DNA from: Bombardia bombarda
Taxonomy: Eukaryota > Ascomycota > Sordariomycetes > Sordariales > Lasiosphaeriaceae
Length of the DNA: 64,000 nucleotides
Direction: 5' to 3'
Assembly: GCA_030512295.1 (NCBI GenBank)
Contig: JAULSR010000005.1
Span: 124,001-188,000, forward strand
Part shown: in pieces, positions 10,201-22,570 of the stretch
Layout of the letters: the number at the start of each line of letters is the position of its first letter
How positions within the stretch are numbered: the first letter of the stretch is position 1
Made by a program: the position numbers and the translations under genes
The notes under the pieces: model-generated
What the model was told of the DNA's origin: nothing
Database searches by the model: none
Seen by the model: the letters and a program-made list of their open reading frames with translations, nothing else

Positions 10201-13200
10201 CAGGGACGTTACAACAACAGCTCGGACAAAACCAGTACCGACTTGGAAGAAGTTTACAGCTCAATTCAGAACAAATACTGGAGACCCAGGTTTCGCCGAT
10301 GGACTCGATGCTCCTCCGCCTTTGAGGGAGAGATCTGCCTCTGTTCCGGTCTCATCTGAGGGGACAGCGACGAGTGCTACGAAATTACCTAAGATCCCTG
10401 CTGTCCAGTATGTTCCTGTTGAAGGGTCGAAGTTACCCCCCATACCGTCAATCGCACTGTCGGCCCGCAATACACAGGAATCTAGAGCTGGTTCCTCAGC
10501 AGCGCAAGAAAGTCACTATACAGATGATCTTGAGGCCTCACCAGCACAGTCTATGACAAGTCACGCATCAACAGCTGAGTCGACATTCGATACACCACCA
10601 ATTGCTAAGTCCGCTTCCATGTTCCTGTCATCGGAGCCAAGCGATTGTTGCGGTTCGAACAACCAGCAGAGTGATACTACGCTTGTTCCTGATTGGATGA
10701 AGAATCTGCCAGAAAAGGGAATGTCAAAGAAAGCTCGCGGAAAGATGCCTGAAACTCGGCATGTTAATGAACCCACATCGGATTTGCCGATACCAGCAGT
10801 GTCAAAAACGTCTCTTGCCCAGCCTGATGAAAGTGCACCCATGTCTGCGAAGAAGACCCTTGCAAGAGATAAAGATGCCTGTGGATCAATACATGAGGCG
10901 CAGCCGTCGGGATCACGACTTCACAAAAAGCAAAATAAAATTGAAGTTGTTCTATACCAGAGGCATCTATCAAGAGGTTCGACATTTTCTTCTACTTCCT
11001 TGGCTCCTAAAGACAATTTGCAACTGCCAGCTCGTGGCGCATCTTCGAAGTTACCGACTCCGGAGTGCTTGGTGGTCAAACCTGCGCGAAATCAGTCTCG
11101 GAAGAAGAATGTGCAGCGATCGACTAATTCTTCTACTGCTGAGAAGACGGACTTTTCGGGTTTGGTTTCGGTTTCTTCTGATAAGACCCACAAGTCAGCT
11201 GCAGAGAAGTCAGCTGCAGAGAAGTCAGCTGCAGAGCATGAGAAGCTTTCAGTTGATGATCTTATATTGGACAGAAAGAAGACACAGCTCAGTGATATTC
11301 CGACAGTACCACAGCCGCCACTCTCCGTGTACCTAGCTTCTGTTCAAGAAGATACGATCCAGGAGGAGGATGATTCCACAAGCGAGTCTTGGGGCTCTGG
11401 CCTGAACCAGGAAGAAACTCCGGATTGGTTATCTAGGCAGCAATTTAATGCTCAGACAGATCACTATCGGGATCAGATTGAGCAACCTGGTCAAATGCAG
11501 GAGGAGCTTGTCCGACCTCCAGCTCCTAATCAAGATGTTGTTCAGGCTCTTCTCCGGGAGCAGGCTCAACCTAAATCTGTGATTCAATTTGATCCCGACA
11601 TCCAGCAACTGGGGCATGCTCAACGCCAGCTGCACAGCCAGCGTCAATTTCAGATCGAGCAACAGCGTCTGACACAACAACAGACTCCAGATCAGCAACA
11701 GACTTCAGATCAGCAAGACAATCATGAATCATTCCCCGAATTTCCGCTATTTCCCAATTTATTCGAATTGGAAGGAAGCAGGTTTAGTCAATCAATCACG
11801 GGCTATGAAGACCCATTCTCACTGGCAGACCCTCCAGCCGGTCTCACGTTCAGTATGATGTCACACAATCAAACGCAGCAGAGTCTTGTTCAGAACTCGC
11901 GTACCAGACGATCAAGCCAGCATTTCAGACAACTGTCCCAGAACCAGATGCCCGACGCCCCCGACTATATAGGGCCTCCGAGTTACGCTCCGCCTTCGAC
12001 TTCATCGCAACATGTGAACCTGAACTCCTCCCTTGGCTTGGCTCAAAACGTTAGGCGGCAGAGCAGTTACTCACATGGCCTGGCAGGCGTTGGCGAGGCG
12101 CCGCGATATACAGCTCCTTCAGGGCTATATAATGGCTCATTTTCGTGGGATCAGATCAACCCGGAACTCCAGCCAAGCTCTCCCATGATTTCCAACGTCG
12201 AACCAGTTCAGCAAGCAAACCCATCAAGCAAGTCGGCAAGGCAACACAAGAAACGAAATTCGAGACAATCAACAAAAGACTCTGCCACAGATGCATGCCC
12301 CTCGACGAACTCTAAGCCAAAACGGCAACGACGAACATATTCCCAAGATGGATTAGTGAACGAGACACCGAGGGGCAGAGATAGGATGCTGCCAGCAGGA
12401 TCAATGCATATGGAAACCTCTATGCCCTTGGCTTCCATGCCTGAATTTGCTCGCCTTATGGGGACCCCTGTGCACTTACCTGACCTATCTCAAGTCAACT
12501 CTCAGTTTTCCCCCTCGCGTCTGGATCAGACATTACCCCAGTTTTCCTCAGCACTCAACAACTACTCACAGCTACCGCCTACCCCTCCAACACCTACACC
12601 ATCCGGCCAGTCGAGAATGCAGCGCGCTGGCGCAGCTGCAGGCCCTGCAAGGCCAAGAAGCCATACCACAGAGTCCATAATGCAGCTGATGCAAAATACC
12701 CCAGTCTCGCTCCCGACATTGGCGTCTTTGCCAAGAGGAGATGGATCAACGTCGAAGAAGGGCAGGTCTAAAAAGGAGAAGCTGAAGGAAATGGCCGGCA
12801 CGCTGTCACACACGTTGGGCTCAGCGGCCTCCGCTTCGGAGTACCAGGCTGCTTCGAGGGCGGATACTCCGTCACCGAGGAAGTCGAGAACGCCCGAGGA
12901 GGGCTTGGGCCATGATCCGAATCAGGAGGCTTTCAGCCAGCCGCAGCCAGAAGATGTGTTCGGATACGGCGTGCCGCCGCAGCCCGCCATGACGATGGGA
13001 GGAATGGGAGCGAGCGGTTCGGCAAGGAGGCATAATCATCTAAGCCAACAGCACTCAAACACGCCTGCATTCGAGCCTTTGTTCTCGTACAGCGTGCCGC
13101 CGCCGCCTTCTCTGGGTATACCAGGAGGAAGTTCGGGTCCGTCCAGACAGAATCAGCATGGCGGTGGGATGTGTATGGGAATGGGGATTTACACGCCCGT

Positions 13201-13369
13201 GCCCGAGTCGTTGCTAGGCTGGACTGATTCGCCACCGCCACCTTGGGCGATGGACCCCGCGCAGTTACCAGCCGGGAGTATCTTTCTGAACAATCACTAT
13301 GGTGCCAGAGAGGAGGATGGAGAGGGAGAGGAGGTTGAGCCCGAGGAGCGGCAGCCGTCCGTTGACTAG
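7292..13369 (+). CDS. Very long disordered hypothetical protein, open frame interrupted by one TAG at 10151
   Basis: One reading frame of 2025 codons runs from ATG 7292 (context AAAATGC) to the stop at 13367-13369, broken only by TAG at 10151-10153. Downstream of that TAG there is no early ATG, and coding character continues without change, so I treat both halves as one gene. Part 1 has an Asp/Glu-rich block (about residues 90-130), a basic patch HKRRRM and an ordered core at about 275-360 and 400-560. That core includes NWPELSDGVKYLIIYELTQ and FLSFLGLNDIAIRLGYYVG, the best candidate for a conserved domain. Part 2 is Gln/Ser/Pro-rich with basic clusters such as KRQRR. Composition suggests a nuclear regulatory or scaffold protein (inference). 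No known domain is recognised. Codons here are visibly more AT-ending than in Spo7 or dynein. Confidence 0.65.
11192..11236 (+). repeat. Three perfect 15-bp coding repeats (KSAAE)
   Basis: The unit AAGTCAGCTGCAGAG is repeated three times without change at 11192, 11207 and 11222. It encodes tandem KSAAE inside the disordered half of the long hypothetical protein, which indicates recent in-frame slippage. Confidence 0.9.
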
Positions 13370-14977
13370 CGGTCGACAGGGGACCATTGTGTGAAGCGAC
13401 AAGAAAAGGGACGGCGGAAGCGGCTGTTTGGCGATGGTGGAATGGAATTTAGCAGGGCGCAGCTCGTGCCGATTTCGCAGCTTGGAGATGGGAATGCGGA
13501 ATCTTTGAGGTGATTTTCTTTGAGAAAAGAGGAACAACAGTATGAAGATATCTTCAGGGAATACTGAAGTGGTCTCGGTCTCAGTTTGGGGGAGTTGTAT
13601 ATTGTTGTCATTTGGTGGTTTTCTCTTTTCAGGGCTTATATATGGACGAGAGGAGAAAGGAGTACCCATTTGAGGCAGAGGGGGAGCCCTCTTGGTTATA
13701 TGGCCAAACTGGTTTGCGGACTGTCTCATATTGGGATATAACTCTTGCTCATTCGGGACGGGAACATGGCATGGAGTTTGGTGCTTGGGGGATGAGGCGA
13801 TACTTGGTTGGGATTGGAAAACCCATTTGCGATCAATGGTTGGTTAGCTACCTGGCCATAAGCTCTCAGATACTGTCGACTTCATCATGGCCATGACTCG
13901 CTAGAGGGTGAATATATAGAGGAAGGGTGTGGGTAGGTTAATATTTCTACTTTTCTACATCTTCCTTCTTACTGAGAGAGGGATGGTTTGCCTTTCCTGG
14001 ATGCATCTAGGCGTCAAAAAGGGTGGGAGGGGGAGTCACATATATATACCTCGATACCCTAAAGGAATAGATAGGAAAGAAAATGATAATGGACTTAACA
14101 ATCTGCCGGCGGCAAAAATTGGGTCGTAAATGCTTCGTGGTTTCTTTGATGTCACGGGGGGCCTGTTTGTGTAGATAAGGTATGTAATGGTTGGCAAGCG
14201 ACAATGAATGGGGAAGAATAATTGTATATGATGAACATTGAGAATCATGATCGTGAGATTATAAATAGGCCTTAACTCGACTGAGTCTCTGAGCTGCATG
14301 ATGTAGCTACCTACACGTACCATGGCGCCCTCGTCGATGAATCGATGAACATCATGACTGTCGATCGGGCCGAGAGAAGGAAAGGGGTCAACTACATAAC
14401 CCTAACCCTTCAGCTGATGTTGGGGGCCGATGGCCATGAAAGTTATTTTTAGCCGCTTGTATTTCAGGGGCTCGGTCCAGGATGGTGATGTCTCTGTCGA
14501 TCTCCAATATCCACCGAGCAAACAGCCTCCATCTGAGAACCACTATGGGAAGGTTATCTTCAAGTGACTTTTGCGCTGTGTTTCCAGCGTTATCTACGGG
14601 TCACAACCACACGCTCGTGTCACCAAAGGGATGAGCTGCGCAACCATCAGGTAGAGAGAGCTTTGACTCAGATCCAGTGTCTCGGGTCCCATAGGTGTCT
14701 CGAATTCTGAGAAGTGCGGCGGGCAATGCCTCAGTCGCCAATCACCAATCACGCAGTCGTCGCGTCCATTCAGACCTTGGACGTGCATCGCTGCTGCAAC
14801 ATCCGATATCATCAGCAAGAAAGAGGCAGAGATGAAAAAAGAGGGTTTCTCTTTCGGTACCGCTAATGCCAGGCTCGGGACCTAACTTGGACAAAGTTAC
14901 CTAATCTTCTGCATCTCAGCGGCGCCTATTATCCGTGTATCTAAGGTACCTTCAAGCCATTCCCGTTCCGTGTCGTG

Positions 14978-15032
14978 TCCACTGTCCACTGTCCACTGTC
15001 CACTGTCCACTGTCACTGTCCACTGTCCACTG
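14978..15032. repeat. Tandem 7-bp repeat (TCCACTG)n
   Basis: Seven to eight units of TCCACTG follow one another with one 6-bp unit (TCACTG) in the middle. It is a simple minisatellite with no coding use. Confidence 0.9.
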
Positions 15033-15844
15033 CTGGGTACGTTTTTGGCGCCGCAGCCTCAATCCGTCTTTCGTTCCCAACCTTTTTTTATTTAGGGGAC
15101 CTTGCATCGTCGGAGCTAGAGCGGTCCGGGGAGAAGGAATTTCGGGATTCGTCAAAGATGACATAATTTCATTTGCTCGGTCGGCGGGCTCAGCGCTACG
15201 CGATGCTGCTACGGCTGCCCTTTCGCGAAATGGCTTTTGGAATTTTAAACCAAAGAAGGCAGAAAATGGAAATGGAAATTTAGAAGAATAGGACCGGGCC
15301 GGGCTGAAGGATCTTGCACACCCGCCCAGCTGATGGAAAATTGATGGTGAGGCGTCAGGAGGCAAACTACGACACTGAGCAGAACACACCATTGACCACA
15401 CACACACCACGACCACACACATCTCCGCTTCAAGACGGCCAAGACCGAAAACACCCACACGTTCCTTTTGCAGATGGCCAATCCATCTGGCCGGTTTGGC
15501 TGTTGAGAAAACGCCTTACCCGTCTGTGGCACCGTACCTTGCATGCACTGGCTGAGAATGAATCAATAACTCGATTGACGAAATAACCCAAGAGGAGGAC
15601 GAGCGAGCGCGAGGGGTCAAGGTTTCTTTTTTCCCTCCTTCTTTTTCCTTCGTGCAGTGATGGAAAGAGTTCAATGTTGCATCGCTGGTTTGCCGGGATC
15701 TGTGATGAAAGTCTGTTGGAGATCGGCGCAAGCGCGCGGCGCTGGTAGGTAGGTGCAGGCTTGGTTGCACTTGCACCTTTCACCCGCTTTTGCTAAGGTA
15801 GCGGGAAGGCGCGGTTTCAGCAAAGAATAGAAACAATTATTTCC

Positions 15845-15874
15845 CGCTCTCTCCGCTCTCCGCTCTCCGCTCTC
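15845..15874. repeat. Tandem CGCTCTC repeat
   Basis: Roughly four units of the 7-mer CGCTCTC, the first slightly irregular, in a pyrimidine-rich stretch. No function is suggested. Confidence 0.7.
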
Positions 15875-16724
15875 AATTCCATCATTGACCAAAAGAATCG
15901 TAGAAACCCACAGGTTGCGCCCGACTCCGTGCACACCGCACACCGCACACTGCTGCTGCTGCTCGGGGATATTCACATCATCTATCAATCCTGTGGGCAT
16001 CCTGTGGCAACAACAGGCTGTGTGAGACATTACCTCGTTGAGTGCGGCACTATTCACGCCATGCCATTGGCTCAACTGCTGGAGACCATCGATGGCCTTG
16101 GTCTGGTGTGCACTTTGGTGTGTAGCGCCAGCCATCCAGCCAGCCGATACCTGGCTGCACCTCACATAACAAACCCCTGTAGCTTTTTGGTGTGGTAAGC
16201 GCCAACTGGCTGTTTGTTGCGCCGACCACTGACTCGTCAGCCTGTGCTGGCCAATCATGTCGCGGCTGCTGCAACCTCACCTCACAGCAAGTGACAGGCT
16301 AGGTCACTCTCGTTATTGTCTCTTGTCTGTCTGGCACACACACGCTCTTCTCAGAGTGACCATGTGAGGTGCCGGTAATACTGGCGGTGGGTTTGTGCTG
16401 TGTAGCAGACACAGGATGGAGTGAGAGGCAGATTAAAAATGGCTTGCTTCGCCGTCCCGCGCCGCCCACTGCCTCATTTGTCTCTTTCTTTTTCTTCACT
16501 TCCTTCCTTCCTTCTCCTTACTACTTACTGCATGCGTGCGTCATGTTGTTTCCCGACAACACCTACGCAGAGCATCAGCAGGACCCCCGTTTCCTTCCTT
16601 CACCTCGGGTCGCTGGTCGTCACTCGTTTCTTCCCATGGCTTGTTGAGCTGCTGTCGTTTCCACCATCACCACCATCATAATACACATCGTCCCATCATA
16701 TATCCCCCGTCGTCAGCCATCAGG

Positions 16725-18667
16725 ATGAGGACGCTGGGAAGCATGTTGGCCGAGACATACAACACATGGCTCCGTTCCGTCTCTTCCTGCTGCGGCCGTG
16801 ACGATGAAAAGTCTCATCATTGTACGTCTTTCATCTCGAACCCCCACATACTTCATCTGATCCGATATTGACCAGTTTCAGCTACCACTACGACCGAGAA
16901 GCCCGTAGCCGTCCTCCAAAACCAGCCCGCCTTTATCCCGCCCCCATCGGCCGAGCCTCTTTGGTCGAGCGAGCAAACGTATGAGAAGACGCTAGAGCGC
17001 GAGAGAGAGCGGGGCAGGTCGACGACGAGGCGGAGGTCTGCCAGCCGGGGAAGCACCACGTCGAGGACTCGCTGGTTATCGAGATCTTCATCGACATCAC
17101 GTCGCCCGCAAATATCCGGGCCTTCCGACTTCCGCCATCTTCACTCCACCTCGTTCCAGGCTCCCGGTCAGGTCCATCAGCGGCCCGTCTCGTTCCGCCC
17201 ACTCGAGCTGAGCATATTCATGCCCGATAATCATCTCTCGCCGCTGCTACCACACTTTGACGATGACAAGCAGAGCGAGGACTATATCACGCCACCGCCG
17301 CCGGTGCACAGTGCCAGCGGCAGATGGGGTGGGAGCAGCAGCAGCGCGACATTGACTAATGACAGGAGCTATTCGCAAATGTCGTTTCATCTGCCAAGGA
17401 GGCATGGTCGTGAGGGCTCCAACATCTCGGCGTCTCTGAATGAGATCACCCCGCCACGGATCCCGCTCAAGTCGAGGGCGCGCGCCTATACCGCACCCAG
17501 TCCTGAGAAGATTGTTGAGCGGATTGCCAGCGCGATGCTGGAAAAGGAGCGGCTGCAGGCTGAGATTGACTCGATTATCGAGCGGCAAAGCATCTACATC
17601 AGCAGTCGACCAGGGACCGCTCATGAGTCCAGGGGTAAGTTTCTGCTCCACTGCTTTTGCATCAGTGCACGTCAACTGACAACCAAACCGCAGACTTCGG
17701 CGAACCGATGCCCTCGATTCCTGCCCTCCCTGCTGCTGCTCCGTCTTTTGCCGAGCGTCTTAGCAACGACGCCGGTAGCCGTCGACCACACACTGCGCCC
17801 TCATCACAACTGGCCACCACCACCCCGCCGCCCTTTACCATGCCCACACAGCAACAGCAGGACAAATCACCCCTCGCCCTCGCTGTCGCAGCATTCAACT
17901 CGCACCCGCCCCACGTATCCGCATCCACCACCACGAACACCAACATGGCCACCACCTCGACATCAACCTTCCACAGCCGCATCCGCGAACACTCCAACTC
18001 GCCCAACCCCCTCGCCAACCAGAACAGAGCCGCACCCATCAGAGCAGAGCGAGACCGACCCCTCGTCCTAGCACCACCCCTCCCCCTCGTCCTCCGACCG
18101 CCCCTCCGCAAGAAGAAGTCCTTCTCGCGCGTATCCAACTGGCTGTTCTTCAACCCCACCGCCAACGGCGGCAACAATACCAACAACTCCAACTCGGGCA
18201 ACCACCCGCAGAACCCGCACCAGCGAGGAATCTCGCTCGACAGCGTCACCAACCTCCCACGAAACGTCAAGAGCGGCGAGGGCTTCTACCAGCCGCACTA
18301 CAACCACTACGACGCCGACATGGCGGAGCAGATGAGCGTGAGCGTCGAGACGGTCAGCAGCACGTGGGAGACGGATTCAGAGGAGGGGGAGGGTGAGGGA
18401 GATGATGATGATGATGATGATGACGAGGGCAGCAAGACGGTGCCGACGACGGTGACGGAGGTGGGCGGTAGCAGTCCGGTGGTTATCCAGAACACGCCTA
18501 AGCGGACGCCGGTGATTGAGGGCGGGCCGGTGTTTGCTGCGTCGTCGTCGTCGCCGAGGGTGGTGACGCCGTTGAGGGGGGATTTGAAGACGGGTATGGA
18601 GATGGACGTGACGCCGACGAGGGTGGGTAGGGGCCCGAGGCCGCAGAGTGTGGGGGTTGCTTTTTGA
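16725..18667 (+). CDS. Hypothetical disordered protein, three exons
   Basis: Exons 16725-16821, 16882-17634 and 17694-18667 join in frame to 607 aa. Both introns have good signals: GTACGT with TTGAC and CAG, and GTAAGT with CTGAC and GCAG. The N-terminus is short and ordered, ending in a di-cysteine (SSCCGRDDEK) that could be lipidated. An Arg/Ser-rich region follows, then a helix with coiled-coil character at about 245-285 (EKIVERIASAMLEKERLQAE), then Ser/Pro/Asn-rich sequence. Near residue 430 a basic-aromatic motif KKKSFSRVSNWLFF may bind membrane or a partner. A poly-Asp run encoded by GAT repeats lies at about 18400-18425. I do not recognise the family. The short exon 1 and the two spliced junctions that keep the frame are the main support for a real gene. 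Confidence 0.7.
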
Positions 18668-18924
18668 GGGGGTGATGTTGCTTCGTGGCATGCCACAACA
18701 CTTGTTGTGATGAGGTGGGATTGATGAGAAGAGAAAGAGGAAGAGGATGCTGGGGTTTGTCGCTTCTTTGTTCTTGATACCTATTTTGAAGGGGTTTTAA
18801 TATCTGGGCTTTTTGTTTGTTACTGAGCAAACTGGGATTTGGGACTTGGGTGGGGACTGGGAGATGGGAGATGGTATGTCTCCCTGAACACGTGGGCGAC
18901 TGGAAAGAAACGTGTTGGAGAACT

Positions 18925-18951
18925 ACCACCACCACCACCACCACCACCACC
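18925..18951. repeat. CCA trinucleotide microsatellite
   Basis: Nine perfect CCA units in non-coding DNA. Confidence 0.9.
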
Positions 18952-20069
18952 AGATGGCGGTGATTTGAGGTGGAGGGAAAGAAGGACGGCCTGATGGATC
19001 GACTACTTTCTGGGCTGGAACTGATTGAGGTTGAGAAAAAAAGGCGCGCCTTCTCCTCATCTTTGGCCCGACTTGTATGAAGTAGTGTGAAGCTAAGCCA
19101 TTGAGCTAGTGAGAAACCACTGGGCTGGGCTGGACTGGACTGGATGGGAGGGACAAGCCGTTGTCTTTTGTTCGCACTTGTCATGATACCACTTTTTTAT
19201 AGCACATTTCGATAGTTTTGCCCGACATGCGTGGAATCGAGTTCCATGGATGCTGGGGTTTTGGAATGGTGGAGAGAACAATTAATCAAGGTTACTGCGG
19301 TGTTGTCTGTACAAGTATGTGTCACTGTTCTGAGTCTGTCTTTCCACTCTGTTGTAAGTCTATGTACTGATCAGGTCTGCGTGTCACTGGTTCCAACTTG
19401 TCTTGTATCACCGCCTGTTCTTATTCCATGTGTCAAGGTCTTGCTTGATTGAGACATTTACATGCACACGTGCGCTTTTTCCGTATTTGCCTCAGCCCAT
19501 TTCTACTGTGGTATGCCCACAAAAGCATAAAACATCCCCTTAAAGGAGACAGGAAACCGAGAGGGATCTGCAAGGGATTTGCATTGTTGCATTGCCGCCA
19601 TCTCGTTTACACAGTATATCGGTGGTTGAGGTCATTATATCGAGATCCTGGACGATATAATCCGGCATTTGTTACTGAATAAAGGAGAAAAGGGGGCAAC
19701 TACTTCGTATCACAATGGGTGATCAGTACTCGGTATGTATGGTGAAGAAAGTCGGTAGAATCTTTCCTAGATGTTGTAACAGACCAGAACATGCAACGGG
19801 TCTGGTCAAGCTTTGCCCAGTAATAACTGCCCAGAAAGCTTCTACACTAAAACCAAAATGCAGAAGCCAAAGTACCGAAGTTGCACTTGTCGAGATATGG
19901 ATATTCTCCCGACTCCCCTCGTCGGTCTGGGGGGCCAAGGTGGGGTCGCTGCAGGCGCCGGTGGAGGGAGGGGCGGGCTGGCCCAGGGTGCAGGGAAGAC
20001 GGGCAATCCCTGTTCCATGGCCTTGGCGCCGTCTGGACGAATCGACCAACCGCGAAATGATCCCTGGGG

Positions 20070-20075
20070 CACGTG
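20070..20075. promoter_or_regulatory. CACGTG E-box, 314 bp before the phytase start
   Basis: The palindrome CACGTG is the core bound by Pho4-type bHLH factors (NUC-1 in Neurospora), which induce phosphatases when phosphate is scarce. Its position in front of a phytase gene makes phosphate control plausible. Binding is inferred. Confidence 0.45.
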
Positions 20076-20232
20076 TGGCCGGGTTTCGACTGTCCAACGC
20101 CCAAATTTGCCCTCTCATGCACTCACTGCCCATCAAGGTTCGATTTATCTAACCGAGATACCACGACAGTCGAGAGCAATGCTGATGTCGGCCTGATGTG
20201 ACCTGCCCAGTTTTGGTTTCCTTCGCTTCCCC

Positions 20233-20238
20233 CACGTG
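20233..20238. promoter_or_regulatory. CACGTG E-box, 151 bp before the phytase start
   Basis: Second and closest CACGTG (context CCCACGTGTA) in the phytase promoter, at a typical activator distance from the ATG at 20389. Its pairing with the site at 20070 strengthens the case for Pho4/NUC-1-type control. Confidence 0.5.
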
Positions 20239-20388
20239 TAATGGATATTCCAAAAAGACCAATCAGCTCTTGCGAAACCGGGGACGCGGACGAATATTGA
20301 CCGTCCCATCTCATAATGCGGAGCGACAAAACAGAAAAGTACAGCAGTAGCATACGATAGCTAGCCAAACGAGTAACTCTCGTCCGAG

Positions 20389-22112
20389 ATGGGGTCCTCA
20401 CTGTCGACGGCGCATTCCATCTTTGTGGGCGTCTCTCATAAATACAGCCCGCTCGGCCGGAACTCAGGTCGTCGTCGTGGTCGCTACGTCGATATCGCTC
20501 CCTCCTCACAGCAACGGCAGCAGGAAAGACGGAGACAACTCGTCAAGTTTACAATGGCCGCCATGATCCTGGCCGCCGTCTTCTACGTGGGAGTCGCAAT
20601 TGTGTAAGTGAACCCGAACCGTCAAGTTCATAACATGCTCCTTCCCTCTCCCGTCTCAAAAAGAGGCAGCTACTACCGAACTTTATTCAGCCACTAACAA
20701 ACACAAACCCCAAATCCAGCGTCCCCTCGGCGCAGGCAGCCCCCTCATCCCCAGCAAAATGCGACACGCCAGCGGCGGGCTACCAATGCAGTCCCTCCCT
20801 CACCCACTCCTGGGGCCAGTACTCGCCCTTCTTCGCCGTGTCCTCAGCCATCCCGCCCGCGGTCCCAAGGACATGCACCCTGACCTTTGCCAACATCCTC
20901 TCGCGCCACGGGTCGCGCGACCCGACCGCGTCCAAGACGGCCGCCTACAACAAGACCATCACCAAGATCCACGCCTCAGCCACCTCATACGGCCCCGGCT
21001 ACGAGTTCATCCGCGACTACAGCTACACCCTCGGCGCCGACCAGCTGACCGCCTTCGGCCAGCAGCAAATGGTCAACTCGGGCCTCGACTTCTACGCGCG
21101 CTACTCCTCCCTCGCCACCAAGAACGACAAACGCCCCTTCATCCGCGCGTCCGGCCAGGACAGAGTCATCCAGTCCGCCGTCAACTTCACCCAGGGCTGG
21201 CACTCGGCCCTCCTCTCGTCCCACGGCCACAACGACAACGACGACTCAGCCCCCTACCAAATGGTAATCATCCCTGAAGACGCTGGCTTTAACAACACCA
21301 TGTCGCACGGCCTGTGCACGGCCTTCGAGGACGGCCCGGCCTCCAAGATCGGCGCCTCCGCGCAGGCCACCTTCGCCGCGACCTTCACGGCCCCCATCGC
21401 CGCCCGCCTCGCCGCCAACCTGCCCGGCGTCGCGCTCTTCACCGCCGCCGACGTCATCTCCTTCATGGACCTCTGCCCCTTCAACACGGTCGCCTCCGCC
21501 AACGGCGCCACCATCTCGCCCTTCTGCGCGCTCTTCACGTCCGACGAGTGGAAGAGCTACGACTACTACCAGACGCTGGGCAAGTGGTACGGCTACGGCC
21601 CGGGCAACCCGCTCGGGCCGACGCAGGGGGTGGGTTACGTGAACGAGCTGATTGCGCGGCTGACGGGGAAAAAGGTGGTGGATGCGACGAGCAGCAACAC
21701 GACGCTGGATAGCGACGAGAAGACGTTCCCGCTGGGGAGGAAGCTGTATGCCGACTTTAGCCACGATAATGATATGGCGGGGGTGTTGGGCGCGTTGGGC
21801 CTGTATAGCGAGGTGGGTGTGGGGGCCTTGAGCAATACGACAAGGATGGAGCCGGAGAGCGTGAAGGGGTGGAGCGCGGCGTGGACGGTGCCGTTTGCGG
21901 GGAGGTTTGTGTTTGAGAAGATGGTTTGTGGTGGGGGCCATGGGAATGGGAATGGGAAGGAGGAGGAGTTGGTGAGGATCTTGGTGAATGGTCGGGTTGT
22001 GCCGCTGGTGGGGTGTGGTGCGGACGCGCTGGGGAGGTGTGAGGTGGGCAAGTTTGTCAAGAGCTTGGCATTTGCGAGGACTGGGGGTAGGTGGGCTGAG
22101 TGCTTCGTCTAG
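20389..22112 (+). CDS. Histidine acid phosphatase / phytase with N-terminal membrane anchor
   Basis: Exons 20389-20603 and 20720-22112 (donor GTAAGT, CTAAC branch point, acceptor CCAG) give 535 aa. The catalytic RHGSRDP lies at 134-140 (nucleophile His135) and the proton donor HD at 420-421 in FSHDNDM. Cysteines spread through the mature part (TCTL, HGLC, MDLC, PFC, VGC, RCEV) match fungal phytases. Such enzymes release phosphate from phytate or other phosphate esters outside the cell. The first 53 residues are hydrophilic and basic (GRRRGR, QERRRQ) and precede one hydrophobic span at about 54-73. The enzyme thus looks like a type II anchored protein, unlike PhyA-type phytases, which begin with a short cleavable signal. 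Cleavage after AQAA remains possible. Confidence 0.9.
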
Positions 22113-22570
22113 GAGGCTGAGGACTGGCTGGGTTTATCGTCGCTTGCGCTGCTGTGGGGGTGGCGGATGCAGTGGTTAGTTTTATACCCTCTGATGTGTG
22201 TTTTGGGTTTAAAGGGTTGGTTTCTGGTTGTCAGCCGGCGAGCGAGTTATTGTGCTTGCATGGAATCGTGGATATAAAATGGAGTAGTCGGGGTACATAA
22301 CATAGGTCACATAGGCGTTCCACGTACATATATCGTTAGTATCATCCCAGTACATAATCGGGCTTAATTCATACTCAGTTGGTGGTAGATGCTTCTACCC
22401 ATGAGTTTACCACAGGCCTAGGTCTACATTATCCTCTGTGTCAGGCAGTCTCGGGCCTACCCCTTCTTTGCCCAACGCATCTCTGCCCGCCTGTATATAT
22501 ATCAGTTCCAGCGAGCACCTACCGCCGATCCCCCAGCAAAAGACCTTGCCGAATAATAGAGCATCATAGT

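Larger units (their letters stand above)
13370..16724. other. 3.4-kb intergenic region with several short tandem repeats
   Basis: No gene is supported on either strand; open frames are short and lack ordered protein signatures. It holds a 7-bp tandem repeat at 14978-15032, a CGCTCTC repeat at 15845-15874, and one interstitial telomere-like stretch (AACCCTAACCCTT) at 14398-14410. The last kilobase is pyrimidine-rich and probably contains the promoter of the gene starting at 16725. Confidence 0.5.
18668..20388. other. Intergenic, upstream region of the phytase gene
   Basis: No gene is supported. A CCA-repeat tract lies at 18925-18951 and a GGACT-type repeat near 19120-19145. Four CACGTG hexamers occur (18889, 19467, 20070 and 20233), the nearest two within 320 bp of the phytase ATG. 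Confidence 0.5.

Noticed and set aside
14398..14410. AACCCTAACCCTT telomere-like stretch
   Set aside because: Fewer than two full repeats, so it is not an interstitial telomere array; at most a telo-box-like promoter word.
19715..20196. Frames of 120-145 codons on both strands before the phytase gene
   Set aside because: They overlap each other, lack domain character and cover the phytase promoter with its CACGTG boxes.
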